Shown: piece by piece, positions 38,189-50,752 of the stretch | How positions within the stretch are numbered: the stretch's first letter is position 1 | Layout: every line of letters begins with the position of its first letter | Origin: Cenococcum geophilum 1.58 | Lineage: Eukaryota > Ascomycota > Dothideomycetes > Gloniales > Gloniaceae | DNA length: 64,000 nt | Direction of reading: 5' to 3' | Assembly: GCA_001692895.1 (NCBI GenBank) | Contig: KV748199.1 | Span: forward strand, 2,046,001-2,110,000 | Notes under the pieces: model-generated | Databases searched by the model: none | What the model was told of the DNA's origin: nothing | What the model saw: the letters and a program-made list of their open reading frames with translations, nothing else | Translations under genes and position numbers: made by a program

Positions 38189-41100
38189 CTAATAGAGAAG
38201 GAAATAGATCTAAGTAGCTCGGCAACTACTCTTTTTAGGTCCCCCTTAGGTGACTTATTCTTTAGCGATCCTTTTTTATTAATACTGCCTAACCTAATCT
38301 CTTTTAATACTTCTGTACCTTTCCTATAGTATTTTTTAAATTCTCTAGTAGTTCCTAGGTAGTTTTATTATAGCCTATCTACTTAACCTTATACTATATT
38401 TTATTATTAATGTCCTTATAACTAACGATCTTTAAAACTTACTATTTATCTTCTTCTTATCCTCTATATATGTCTTCTTTGTAGGCTAATAGCTTAATAT
38501 TCCCGTATACTGGCTCTAGCATTACAATATGCTATATAGGGTAGATCTTTATCTTAGCTAGTAGGTTTAACTTATATATAACTAATAAATTTTTCTTTAT
38601 AATTTTAAAGGGTCCTAGTCTAATATAGTCTAACTTTTTACTTAGTTATTAACTCTTAAAATTTTTGTATAGTAGCTATACTTTATCTCCCTCCTTAAGA
38701 TCTAGTCCCTTAGATCTCTTAGCATTATAGTACTTTTTTATTCTCTCTTATACTTTCTTTACTAATTCTATAAGGTCCGTATAAAGATTTATTAACGTCT
38801 TTATTCTTTCTTTAGCTATACTACTTATTTTCCTTACTTACTATAATAATAACAATATCCTTAGCTTATATCCATAGTTTACCTTAAATAGTAATATACC
38901 TATTTCTTCTTAAGATGTTGTATTATATGCAAACTATATAACTAGTAATAGTAATACCTAATTATTTTATATGTGGTTAATATAATGCCTTAAATACTAT
39001 TTTAGTATCTAATTTAATTTTTCCGTTTAACCGTCTATCTGCAGATAATATGCGGTAGAAGTTATTACTTATACTCCTTGCTCCGCTAAAAATACCTCTT
39101 AAAATACTGCTATAAATCTTAGATCTCTATCCAATATAATTTTACTTAGTGCTCCATATCTTATAAATACTTCCTTAATATAGATTCTAGCAATATCTTC
39201 CGCTAAGATTTCTTCCGTATATGCTATAAAGTATCCCCACTTTATAAGCTTGTCTATTATTACTAAAATTATATTATAATCTCGTCCGGTAATAGGATCT
39301 TTTAACTTTAGTAACTTAATAATAAAGTCCTATAATATAACCTCCTATAGTCTCTCTAGTATTTTAATAGGTTATAGCCCTCTATATAGCTTATACCTTA
39401 TTAGTTTATTTCTTTAGCAATCTAGATATTCCTTTATTACTCTTCTCGCGATATTCTAGATTCTATTAATAATATACTCCTCCTAAAGTCTTAATACTAA
39501 GCCCGCGGCTCTATTATATTCTTAAGTTAGTCTCTTATAAAAGTCCTCTACAAACTGTTTTACTATACTTCTTAGGATATACTTTACTTTCCGATTTTTA
39601 TATATATCCGTCTATAGATCTTCTAGCTATACTTTTAAAATTCTTTATACCTAAAAGCTTTCTAGTATCTTATAGATCTTATCTTAACCTTCTTAAGTTG
39701 CTATAATTTTTGGATGATTATACCTAATTAGTCTATCTATATCTTTTCGCAGTAAAGCCCCCAATGGCTTTCTATCGTTTTGTAATTCAGCCTTATAACT
39801 TAAAGCGTCTGCTTATGTGTTATCTATACCCTTAATATATTAAATCTTAAAATAGTATTCTATAAGCATCTCTGCCTATCTAACCTATCTTTAATTAAGC
39901 TCCTTTATTATTAGGAACCCTATTAGGTTCTTATAGTCTATTTTAACTATAAATAGTTTCTCTATACCTTATAAGAATGCTCTCTATTTCCTTAATACTA
40001 TAACTATACCTAATAACTCCTTATTATAGATGTTATAGTTTAACTCTAGTGGTGTTATCTTCCGACTATAGTATGCCACTAGGTGCCATCCGTCTTAATA
40101 CTATTATATAAAGTATGCTCCTAGTATATAGTCTAATATATCTATTTTTATAACCGTCTCTAATCCTAGTTAATAGATCTTAAGAACTGGCTCCTCGGTA
40201 AATAGCTTCTTAACTTTCTTAAAAAGTTCTCTCTGTTCCTTTCCCTATGCCTATAATTCTTCTTTCTTCGTTAACCGCGTAAATGGCTTAATATCCTTTA
40301 ACTATTACGCTATAAACCTTCTACAGTAGTTGCAAAACCCTAGGAATGATCTTAACTATATAATATTCTTTAGTTTTTACCAATTTACTATAGCCTTAAT
40401 CTTTTTTAAATCTATACTAAGTTGGCCTAGTTTAATAATAAATTTAATAAAATCGGTCTTCCTAGTAAAGAACTCGTATTTCTTAATTGCTACTAGCATC
40501 TGCTCTTCTTATAGTCTCTTTAAGACCTATTTAACGTGTTCCCTATATTCTTCCTTAGTTATTAAGTAGATAATAATATCGTTAAAGTATACCATAATAA
40601 ACTTATCTAAGTATTCTCCTAATATATTATTAATACGCTTCTGGAATATTACTAGTGCGTTTATAAGCCTAAATTGCATAACTAATGGTTTATATAGTTC
40701 TTCCTTTAACCTAAAGGCTGCCTTCTATTTATTGCCTTCCTTAATTCTAATCTAGTGGTACGCCTATCTTAAATCTATCTTTATAAAGATTTATACGTTA
40801 CTTATTCTATTTTAAATCTTGCTAATTAAGGGTAAAGGATACCTATCCTTCTTAGTGATGCTGTTTAACTATCTATAGTTAATGCACAGCCTTAGTTTAC
40901 CATTCTTCTTTAGTACGAATAGTACTAGATATCCTGCTAATAACTATAATGGTCTAATATACCCCTTTTATAGGTTTTTCTAGATAAACTCTTTTAGTGC
41001 TCTACCTTCTTCCTTAATAAGCTTATAGATTGGAAAGAACCTTAGACTTATTCCTAGTTCTAACTCTATTTTATAGTTCTATACTATATATTTTAACAGC

Positions 41101-44100
41101 TTTTTACTTTTTAGTAACTATAGTTTCTTGCTATACTTATAGTATCTCTTTAGTATATAACTTAAGCCTCGCTTAGTTTCTTTATATATTACTCCGACTT
41201 AGTACTATACTATCTTAGCTTATTATTATATCTTACGGTATTAAGTATCCCTAATATTGACCTAACCTATAATCTAATTAATCCTTAAATTGTATTCCTA
41301 TAACTAAGGTATACCTAATACTACCTTATCCCGTCCCAATAGTAGGATATTAAAAGACATTTTAATTTATTTTCCCTTAATGGTTATCTAAATAGGTCCT
41401 ATTTTAAGATTAATAATCCCTCCTCTATAGGCTATTAAATCTCCTAAAATTATAACTAATAGGTAAGGTTCCTCCTTTTATCTGTAAGGTAGTCCCATTC
41501 TTTTAACTACTACTAGTAAGATATAGTTCCTTATTACTCCACTATCTATTAATACTTTAAACTGTTAATCTTGCCATTTAACTTATAGATTTAGGTGTTG
41601 TCCTTAAATTCCTTTAAGGGTCTAAGGCTCTACTACTGGCTTCCTCTTATCCCGTAAGCCTCTACTTTTCCTAACTATTAGCTACTTAATTTCTATATAC
41701 TTGGTTTACTCTTTAGCCAATACCTAGTTTGCTTTTTATCTTTAATATACCATAAATACGTGTTTTCTAGGTATTCCCACTACTATTATCCGTTTAAGCA
41801 TTCTTCTATAAGGAATCTTCCTAGTTAAAGTACTAAACTTCCTTCCTCTTAAACTTCTACTGGATGCCATCTATATATATATTTAGCATTCCTATACTAT
41901 TACTTATCCGTTATCCAGTATATCCTTATAGGGTATTTCTAATTCTTTTCCTTTAGATTCTTATATATCTCGCATATATCGTCTATATATACAATCTATA
42001 ATAGCGTATAGTATGCTAGGTACTTTAGGTTAATTCTTAACTTATCTTTATCTTTAAGTTTAAACCTCTATTACGTTAATCTAAACATTATAACTTTATT
42101 TATAGGTACTAAGATGCGTCTCTTACTTCTTTAGTCCTCTAATTGTTCCTCTAGATCTTTTAACGTTATAATTAAGGCTCCTTTAATATACGTTATAGCC
42201 TTCTCTATAATTAGGTGGTCCTAGATAACTCTTTTATCCATCCATATATAGAAATCTTCCCACTTATCATTATACCTTTACCTATACTACCTTTAGTATA
42301 GCTACTAGAGTGTATACGGCTTATCCGTAAGGAAGTATCTTTTTATTACTATATTATAACAGCCTTTAGTGTGTTATTTTTTAAACCTAGTAGGGATCCC
42401 TAGATCCTCTTTATCTTTTAGTTTAATAAGCTACTTAGCTCTTAGTATACCTGCCCTAGGCCTATTAGTAATTCTTTATACTAGCACTCTGTCCCTTATA
42501 CATCCTAATATGCTAGATCTCTTATCTAGTTTCTATTCTTACTATATAATAATTCTCTTTCTAAATTCTTCTATAGTTTCTTTTAGTTTACGCCTCGCAC
42601 TTAGATCCTTAAAGTCTTCTTACTTCTTAATCTTAGTGTTAACATTTTAATTTTTAGTCCGAACACTGTGTTCTACTAGTAAATCTTCTGGGTCTATATG
42701 CTTATCTCCCAGTCTAATTACTGTTTATGCTGCAGATTCTCTAATTTATAAGGAAGCTTCTCACCTCTTATTTATAGGTGTTCTGATTTATACCCTAAAT
42801 TCTTAGCCCCTTTAGATCCTTAATCCTAGTGTTCTTATCTTATCTTAAGAGTTTTAAATCTTACTTATCTTGTCTTAAGAGTCTTGTGCTTTAAGGAAAC
42901 TTTATCCTAAGCTTATTCATATATTACTAAACTAAGCCGTTACTCTGCTTTATCGGTTATTATCCGTTATAAGTCCTTAAGCTTACCTTATCTCATTTTA
43001 AGAATCTTGGTTATCTCTTATCTTATCTTAAGAATCTTAAGCCTTTGGCCTTTTGCCTTTATTAAGTGCCGAAGTAGCTTGCTGTCCTACTTCTCTTACG
43101 TCTTATAAAGTAATAGACATCGTGTCTAGTAGGGTCTTAATCCCTACTAATATTCCCTATTCTGTAGTGGAATCATCCTCTACTTTTAGTATAATATTTC
43201 TTAGGTCTATATACTTTTAGTAAGCTATCTTTATTACCTCGTTATTACAAAATGCTTCGCCTTTGTTAAAATTATTATCCTTAATATCTAATCTGCGAGC
43301 TGGTTCGTTAGTTCCTCTATATCCTATAGGTACTAGCTCTTATAGCCAATAGCTTACGCTATACTTAGCGTCCTTATAAATTTGGCATACATTATTATAA
43401 TAAAACGTAAAACTTTTAATTAAACACTCTTTTGTTCCTTGTAGTATATTATTGTCCCTTTATACGTATATATTATCTGCTAGTCTTATGCCCTTTACTA
43501 TATAGTAACTCTGCCCACTTCTATAGTCTCTAGCGTAATAACCCTATTTCCTATAATTTATATAAGCTCCTTCTTTAAACCATTTTTTTGCTATAGAGTT
43601 CGCCTAAATATCTTCTGCTGCTAAAATCCCTAATCCGGCCTCTGCTTCTTAGACCTTTAATTACTTAATCCTTATTCTCTAGGTTTCTATAATTTCTTAT
43701 TCTACTTCTTAAATTCTTTAGTACTACTTAGGTTTATTAGCTCTGCGCTATACTATAGCTTCTAACTTAGCTTTTATTATTACGTACTTTGCGCCTTATA
43801 TAACTATAGAACTCTATCCTAACCCTTCTTAGCCTATTCCCTTTGGTAGATCCAATTATTAATCTTAATTACTTAATTTATTAGTTCCCTTAGGGTGTCC
43901 GCATCTTCTATTAGGATAATTACGTCCTAGACTTTAGCCTTAAGTCCCTGTTTATACTATGCCATAAGCGCCCTATTATTTCACTCTACTTATATCGCTA
44001 ACGTTTAGAACTACGTTGTATACTTAATTGCTAAGGTTTATTATATAATATCTTAGAGTTTTTTTTCTACCATAGTTACTACCTCTAGGTCTCTAAATAT

Positions 44101-44609
44101 TTATATAAGTTATTCTATAAATCTATTCTAGCTTAAGAACATAAACCGTACCTCTTAGTTAGTAGTCGTTATGCCATTTACTTATATCTCTATAAGATAA
44201 GGCTTAAACTACTTAAGTGCCCTTCCTATTAAGAATAGTCCTGCATAGGCTATTTGATCTATAGGTGTTGCCAGCTTTACTCCTTCCTATGCTACCTTAA
44301 AGTGCATTTATATAAGGAATCCTTTAAGCTTCGATCTCTCTTTTAAGTATCTTTTAATCAATAGTAACTTAACCTTTACTGCGCCTATCCCGTTAATCCT
44401 GTTTTCCAACATTATATTATTTTCTATTAACTGGTCAACTATCTCTTATAGTTATCCAACCGTTACTAGTTGCTGTGAGTTAGTATTTACTATACTAGTG
44501 TCGTTACCTAATCTTGAAGTAGTTGCCGCCGTTAATAGCGTTGTGGCTAGTGCTTTTGGTAGCATATTGTTCGACTTTCTATATTAATACTATAACTAGG
44601 TAGTAATTA

Positions 44610-45035
44610 TGTAACGGAACCTTATAGTAAGAACTACAATGGGTCCTGTTATTAGGCTAGGTGTATAGAAAATATAAGTATAAAAGTTAATAACGTAATA
44701 ATAACTGATAGAGTAGTTGCCTAATAGATTAACTCTAATTATATTCTAAGAATCACTATAAGGAAGGAACTATCTAGGTAGGGACTATAGTCCTTTAAAT
44801 ACACAACCGTACTCCTAAGAAATCCTTCTTATACGTAATGTACGTCTTATACATAAGGTACGTAAGTTCCTCCCATCTCTCTTATTTAATACGTAGCACG
44901 TTATATAACCTTGGTTATTATTCCTTATCACATAGTTCTATCGGCTCCATCCTAAACCGTGCCTAAATTAACTAACTAGCTTCTTCCAACTCTTCCCTAA
45001 GTAGTCGTAATATTGTACTTAAAGCGTTCGTAATA
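44610..45035 (-). repeat. Y3 5' LTR (right)
   Basis: This 426 bp LTR begins TGTAACGGAACC and ends GCGTTCGTAATA on the + strand. It is followed by TATAG and the last LINE piece. Confidence 0.9.
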
Positions 45036-45099
45036 TATAGCCTAGAGGCTGCATATATAGTATTGTATATAGTATAATACAACAAACCTATAAAAAAAA
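45036..45099 (+). mobile_element. LINE piece 3: 3' end with poly(A)
   Basis: This is the last 64 bp of the LINE after Y3. It begins with the duplicated TATAG and ends in a run of nine A (45092-45100 region). A run of eight G follows immediately and belongs to the target or tail junction. The A-tail supports non-LTR retrotransposition and fixes the + orientation. Confidence 0.65.
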
Positions 45100-45212
45100 A
45101 GGGGGGGGATAGTATTAGGTGAAGGAGTCCGCGACCTAATTTATACCTCACTTATATATTATTCTACGTAGTATATTTAGGAAGTATACTAGTTACTTGC
45201 TTACCTTTTTGG
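45100..45212. other. Short unassigned segment
   Basis: An eight-G run is followed by AT-rich sequence. No gene, and no match to other parts of the window, was seen. It lies between the LINE tail and W0. Confidence 0.3.
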
Positions 45213-45370
45213 GTTTATAGGCTAGTGCTAGGGTTTAGTTCTTATTTGCTGCAGCTTTATAAATAGATTAAGCTTATATTATCTTATTAGTAAGGAACTG
45301 TTATAGTTCCTCCATTCTCTTTATAAAATTATTTACTTTTATAACTTATAAGGCGTAATAAGCGGGGCAA
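45213..45370 (-). mobile_element. W0 fragment (gypsy integrase piece)
   Basis: These 158 bp match about 46267-46417 in the integrase region of W1. The match ends exactly at GGCAA, where the W1 LTR begins, so W1 probably inserted into this older W copy. Only this fragment of W0 is seen. Broken. Confidence 0.6.
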
Positions 45371-45794
45371 TATTACGGAGTAAGTATAAGCGATAATAAT
45401 ATATAGTAAGGTAGATACTATTAAGCTATATATATAAACTATATAAGAAGGTCAAGACGTTACGTAAGGAAAGAAGATAAGAAAATGGGAAGAAAGGGTC
45501 TATATCATTAACTTAGTTACTTAGTTAATACGTATACGGGGTAGAATAAAATTCGGGCAGCGGTCCTGGCAAAACTTAATAGGATTTAGTAGACTTAGTA
45601 GAATATAGCAGAATATAGTGGATTGCCGTAAATTGCTATTAGATTGCTGTTAGATTGCCATTAGATTGCCGTTAGATTGCCGTTAGATTGCCGTTAGATT
45701 GCCGTTAGGTTACTATCTTATAGTTAGTCTCTAATTACTAAGTTAGTGGAAATAGGTAAATGTGTATAAGGTATTACGGGGGTGTCCCATAATA
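45371..45794 (-). repeat. W1 3' LTR
   Basis: This 424 bp LTR runs on the + strand from TATTACGGAG to GGTGTCCCATAATA. It corresponds to the reverse complement of the W2 LTR but is longer, mainly because of an expanded 11 bp tandem repeat at 45621-45710. Confidence 0.8.
45621..45710. repeat. 11 bp minisatellite GATTGCCGTTA in W1 LTR
   Basis: About eight consecutive units of GATTGCCGTTA occur, the outer ones RIP-altered. The W2 LTR carries only about four (50838-50880), so the array changes copy number between insertions. Confidence 0.85.
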
Positions 45795-48586
45795 GTACCC
45801 CCCCTTTAAACTTAAGCTTTTGCGAGATAGGGCTATAATAGTTCTAGGTAAAGTTCGTAAAAGTCTTCTGCGGCTTATATAAGTCCTATAAAGTTAACGG
45901 GTTCTTATAAGGGCTTAATATAGCCTCTCTACTTTATAAGATATATATATTAGCGTTTCTATTTATTATACTTAATATTATTAATTCTTTTAATAAAGTA
46001 CTTATCCTCACCATCTACCTTAACTAGTAGGAGAGGGTCCTATATCTATTTAGGCAGGGCGTCTAATATAGGGGTAGTAGGGCGGAGGACTAACGTATAA
46101 AATATAGGGTGAATTTTAACCGTATCCGGAGCTTTAGTTAGTAGGTATAAGGAAAGGTAACCTTTTTAACCTTATAAGGGCCAGCGTTCTTTTAATTAAG
46201 TTTCTTAATAGGTCGTTTTATATTTAGATTTCTTATATCTAGCTAGACAAAATTACCAATTTAGTAGGCTGGTACTGGGGTTTATTTCTTATTTACTACG
46301 GCTTTATAAACAGATTAAGCCTATATTATTTTATTAGTAAGGAACTATTATAGTTCCTCTATCTTCTCTATAAATTAATTTACTTTTATAACTTATAAGG
46401 TATAATAAGCGGGGCAAGGAATATTACTAAAGAGTTTAAAACCTATTTATAGGTGCTAGCTATAATTAGCCAAGAACGGGGAGACTTTTATAGTTTCCGA
46501 GACGGAATTATTTATAGTAAACTTAGTAAATATAAGCCAGTTAATCTAGTTATCCTATAAATATAACGTGTATATCTAAATATACTATTTTATTATAGCA
46601 TTTACGCGTTTCATTTAACTATCTATTTCTAAGTAATATATAGTAGACAACAGTACTCTAATATAGGGTTAAGTAGTTAGTTTTTTCTAGAATACTAAGA
46701 TATACTGGCTACCTTTATTAGAGATAATTATTTTAGGGAGTCTGTGGAGTTTTTATATATAATTTAGGAATAGTTAGGCAATAGTAGGCGTTAATATATT
46801 AGGGCAGGCAATTAAGTATCTTATCTTAGATAGTTGGTCTATAATTACTATAATATTTATACAGCCTCTACTTTTAAGAAGGTTAACAATAAAGTTAATT
46901 AAGATAACCTTCTATCTTTAGTCTGGAATAGGTAGTGGCTTTAGAAGGCCGTTATATATCTTATATAAGGCTTTAGCTTATTAGTAGGTATAGTAGCTAG
47001 AGACGTACCTTCGTGTTATATTATATATATTTAGCTAGTAATACTCCTATTAAAGTAGTTCTAGAGTCTTTCCTTAGCCTAGGTAGCCGGCAATAGGTAA
47101 ATTATTTACGTATTTAAAGAGCTTAAGCTTAAGCTTATTATAATTAGGGATAACTAGACGGTTTTAATAATATAAGCGGTTTCTATAAGCTTTATATTTA
47201 CTTAAAGAAATCTTTTTAGAGCGTCTAACGCTATCTTAAATTAGCTTAAGCTTTTCTTAGATAAACTTATCATTTAGGTATTTATTAACTATAATCTATT
47301 TAATTGGTCAATTAGTTATTTTAAGGACGTATACTATAAGGTCTTTAGTAGGAAGGTTAAATAGTTTAGGACAAAGTAGGGTCTAATTTCGGTAAGAGCG
47401 CGCTTCTTTTAATACTGGCGCGTCTTATAAGCGTTAGGTTAGGGTATTAGGCTTCTAACCTTAAATACCTAGGTGGTATATAATTAAGAATTAAAAGCGT
47501 AATAGATATTCTAACTAGCGGGCTTAATAATAACTTAGCTACTCTATAGTCGTAAAGTACTATAGGTTCTTATAGTTACTAAGGACCTTAATTAAAAATC
47601 CGGCGCCTTTTAGTTTAGATTACTATTGCTTAATGCATCTAATAATAGCTAATAATTCTTTATTATAGATCTCGTAATTATATTTAGTAGGGCTTAGTTA
47701 CTTTAAGAAGTATACTATAGGGTATAATACTCCTTCTTTATTATATTAAGACAGAATACCTCTAGTAATGTAATTAGATAAGTCGGCTTCTATAACACTT
47801 ATTTATTCTAGGTTAAAGTATTAGAGTATAGGTATAGTAGTAAATATAACCTTTAAATAAGCAAAGGCCTTTTTATATTCCTTATTAAAGATAAAAGCTT
47901 TATTCTTTTAGGTTAGAGTAATAAAGAGTAAAACTAGGGCGGAGAAGTTATTAATAAACTATTAGTAGAAATTAGTAAATCCTATAAAGGCTCTTATATC
48001 CTTAACGTTCTTAGGTTCTTACTAGTTTATAATTATTTTAACTTTCTTTAGGTCTATTTATATACCGTTTATAGAAATAATGAGTTTAAGGTATAGGACT
48101 TCCGTTTTATAGAACTCGCATTTATCTACATTTAATTATAGGCTAGCTCTATATAGGGCTTATAGGATAAGGCTAACGTATTTCTAATACTTAGTTAGGT
48201 TATTACTATATATTAGGATGTCGTTAATATAAGTAGTATAGAAGATGTCCAGGTAGGGGCGTAGGGTATTATTTATATAATATTAAAACGAGCTTGGAGT
48301 ATTTATAAGGCTAAATAGCGTTACTAAGTATTTAAATAATCTATACCGAGTATGAAATGTAGTAAGCTATTTATCTCCTTTTACTATATAGAGGCGGTTA
48401 AATATAGAGATAATATTAAGCTTTGTATAGTAGCGAGCCTTACTTAATTAGGTTAGTATCTCCTATATTAACAGGATTAGATATTAGTTCTTAACGGCGT
48501 TAAGAGCTTAGTAGTCTATATAGAAGCATAAACTATTACCGGGTTTCTTAATAAAGATTATTAGTACGACTATAGGCGACGAGCTT

Positions 48587-49306
48587 ATCCCTTCGTCTGG
48601 CAAAAGAGACTTTTCGTATTGGGCGCTTTGGGCGCTCCTGCCTGGGTTAGCATGCTGCAGGCACCCTAGCTAGCGTGATTTTATTAGCAAGCCTCACCAA
48701 AACCCAATTAAATCTTCAGAAGGCCACCACTAAAAACACATATATTTTTGAGGAAGTTGGTCAAAAAGTCGTGATATATGACGTTATGACTGTAGGCTTC
48801 TGCCTGCCAATTATATAGGAAAATTCTCCGTTAGAGTCCTCCCCCAAATTACTGCCTCGGAGCTTTTTAAGCTAAAGACGCACGATGTTTTACTAACAGT
48901 TCAATGATTAAATAGACGGCGATAATATTGAAGCTTTTTGATCAAACCATACTGTTGGTAGGGGGGGGGTACGTGGACATCCACAGGAGCTTCCTGAGAT
49001 CACGTGATTGCTTTCGCCTGTTGTATATATTCTCATCCTTTGAGACTGCTCCACCTTATGGAGTCCTCACACCACCATACACCTGCATTCCCGTGTGACA
49101 CATACTAAATATTATAGGCTTCCTGGTTACGTCGCTGCTGTTCACCGCAATATCCAAACGTCAATGAGGCGCCAGTACCCTTGCCGCCGAGCAACCGCAC
49201 TGACCAGAGGTTTTAACACCAAGCTCTAGACGGTATAGAGCCTCTAGATTGGCTTATGAGGCGTGCATATACGAAAAGTCCATGAATTCTTGCCACACGA
49301 AGGGAT
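48587..49306. mobile_element. MITE-like element with about 38 bp terminal inverted repeats
   Basis: The left end ATCCCTTCGTCTGGCAA continues to GACTTTTCGTAT. The right end is its imperfect inverted copy, ATACGAAAAGTC...TTGCCACACGAAGGGAT. Flanks read GAGCTT (48581-48586) and GAGTTT (49307-49312), possibly a duplicated target, but this is uncertain because the right flank is not W1 sequence. The 720 bp interior has no long open frame and is strikingly less AT-rich than its surroundings. That suggests arrival after the neighbours were mutated, or a family too short for RIP to recognise well. It contains a run of nine G near 48961 followed by an ACGTGGACATCCAC palindrome-like segment. The superfamily is not determined. 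Confidence 0.65.
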
Positions 49307-50370
49307 GAGTTTTTGACGGTTTTAAATATCAAAACTAGTGCCTCAAAATGCTCAATTGCAGGCATTTTCTTAATAAAAGGCATTACGCAGTACTATCCAC
49401 GATATTAAATAAAGCTTTAGTTTTATATAATCAAGGCTCTATTGCGACATTTTATAGTGTTTATATTGGAAGCTCTACTTAATTAATTGCATAACGTTGC
49501 CTATATTTATGCTAACGTCCTTATCTAACACCTTACTATCGCTTAAATTACTCTGCTCATCGTTCTCTACCTCTACCTACGTATTAACCTCTTTATCTAC
49601 CTTTTTTGCAGCTGCTATTAAAGCCTTTTAGTGAGCCGTTGCTGCCTCGAATGTAGTAGTAGATGCCTCCGCTGTTAATTACGCAGCTATTATAAGCGCT
49701 TTAGCTAACGCAGCTTAATCCTCTACCTTCCTGAATTCCTCTTATGCCTTAGCTGTCTTCTTCTTCGTCGCTATCCTAGATATAGTCTCTAAAGCTTTCT
49801 ATGCCTTCTTTAACGCTAGCAGCGCAGCTTAAAACTGCTGCTGGTGTTGCTCTACCTTTCTCTTAGCCTCTAATGCAGTAGTCTAAGTCTCCTTCCGTGC
49901 CTTAACCTATTCCTTATAAAGTATTACTACCTCCTCCCGCTTAATTTTGGATTACTTTCTTTATTTTTTAGCGTTCCTTTTAGCTTCCTCTATAGCCTCT
50001 CCAGTAGCAACAATTACCTTTATAGCGTTAGTAGTAAGCACCGCCGCCGTTAATAGTACTATCTTTTTATTCTTCTTCCTTTTCTTCCTCTCTATAGCGC
50101 CGTAGCGAAGGTTTTTATTTTCCTACTTAAGTAACGCCTCTTAATCTTTATGTGATTATAGCCGCTTAATAAGCTTTTATATATAGCTTTTAACTACCTC
50201 CGGTAACGTTTTAAGGTTAGTAATTGTCCTTAGATATTAGGCGCGGTTATTAACACTTATTAAAGTTTGTGGATATAAGGGAGAGGGTAATAGTAATACT
50301 AATTCGTCTATAGGTATAAGGCTTTAAATAGGATCGCTTTTTTTATAGCGGCTAAGGGCACGTTCTAGAT
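49307..50370 (-). pseudogene. pogo/Fot-like transposase C-terminal tail, degenerate
   Basis: On the - strand from about 50370 down to about 49480 one frame reads as the C-terminal tail found after the DDE domain of Tc1/mariner-pogo (Fot-like) transposases of fungi. It begins with an IGLYLYNLERALSR block near 50360-50400, continues through a SPLYPQT segment, and then a coiled-coil stretch with KQENKNLRYGAIERKKRKK-like composition near 50080-50140. A long Ala/Lys-rich tail ends in an acidic segment near 49520. The DDE catalytic core and helix-turn-helix N-terminus are absent. Stops lie at TAG/TAA sites consistent with RIP. 49307-49480 is non-coding. The right junction passes into W2. The family call rests on motif layout and is moderately sure. 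Confidence 0.5.
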
Positions 50371-50752
50371 TATATAGGTAGAGGCCTATAGCTTTAAAGG
50401 CGCTGTTAATATAATTAGCAGTATAGATCTCTAACCGAATTTCGCCAATAATCCTAAGAAACTACTCACTACCCCTATATTAGACGCCCTGCCTAAATAG
50501 ATATAAGACCCTCCCCTATTAGTTAAAGTGGATAGTAAAAACGAGTACTTTATTAAAAGAATTAATAACATTAAGTACAATAAATAGAAACGCTAGTATA
50601 TATACCTTATAAAATGGAGAGGCTTTACTAAGCCCTTATAGGAACCCGTTAACTCTATAGGACTTATATAAGCTATAGAAGACTTTTATAAACTCTACCT
50701 AGAACTACTATAGCCCCATCTTATAGAAGCTTAAGTTTAAAAAGGGGGGTAC

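Larger units (their letters stand above)
30952..45035 (-). mobile_element. Chromovirus-type Ty3/gypsy element Y3, split by Z
   Basis: This is a complete-looking Y copy (about 7.9 kb without the insertion) on the - strand. Its LTRs lie at 30952-31377 and 44610-45035, with a perfect target duplication TATAG (30947-30951 and 45036-45040). Element Z plus a 5 bp duplication (32001-38193) interrupts the tail between the chromodomain and the 3' LTR. On the - strand: gag just inside 44610, CCHC-like knuckle near 43545-43570, RT catalytic block near 40566-40595, integrase about 38640-39500. The coding regions are broken throughout by RIP. Confidence 0.9.
45371..48586 (-). mobile_element. Ty3/gypsy element W1, 3' portion
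   Basis: This is the 3' half of a gypsy element on the - strand: LTR at 45371-45794, purine tract (seen as TACCCCCCCTTT), chromodomain-type C-terminus at about 45960-46080 and integrase (about 46100-47250). RNase H and RT (about 47950-48580) follow, with the YINDILIY catalytic block near 48213-48243. It stops in the RT N-terminal part at the MITE; the gag-protease half and 5' LTR are not found on the other side. Broken by RIP, with many breaks. Confidence 0.8.

Noticed and set aside
40330-40569. 79-codon hydrophobic open frame on the + strand; similar one at 25907-26095 (-)
   Set aside because: Antisense to RT-region sequence of Y3 and Y2. The apparent membrane segments come from AT-rich codons.
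45621-45710. CRISPR-like array
   Set aside because: Units are only 11 bp and contiguous with no spacers; it is a minisatellite inside an LTR.
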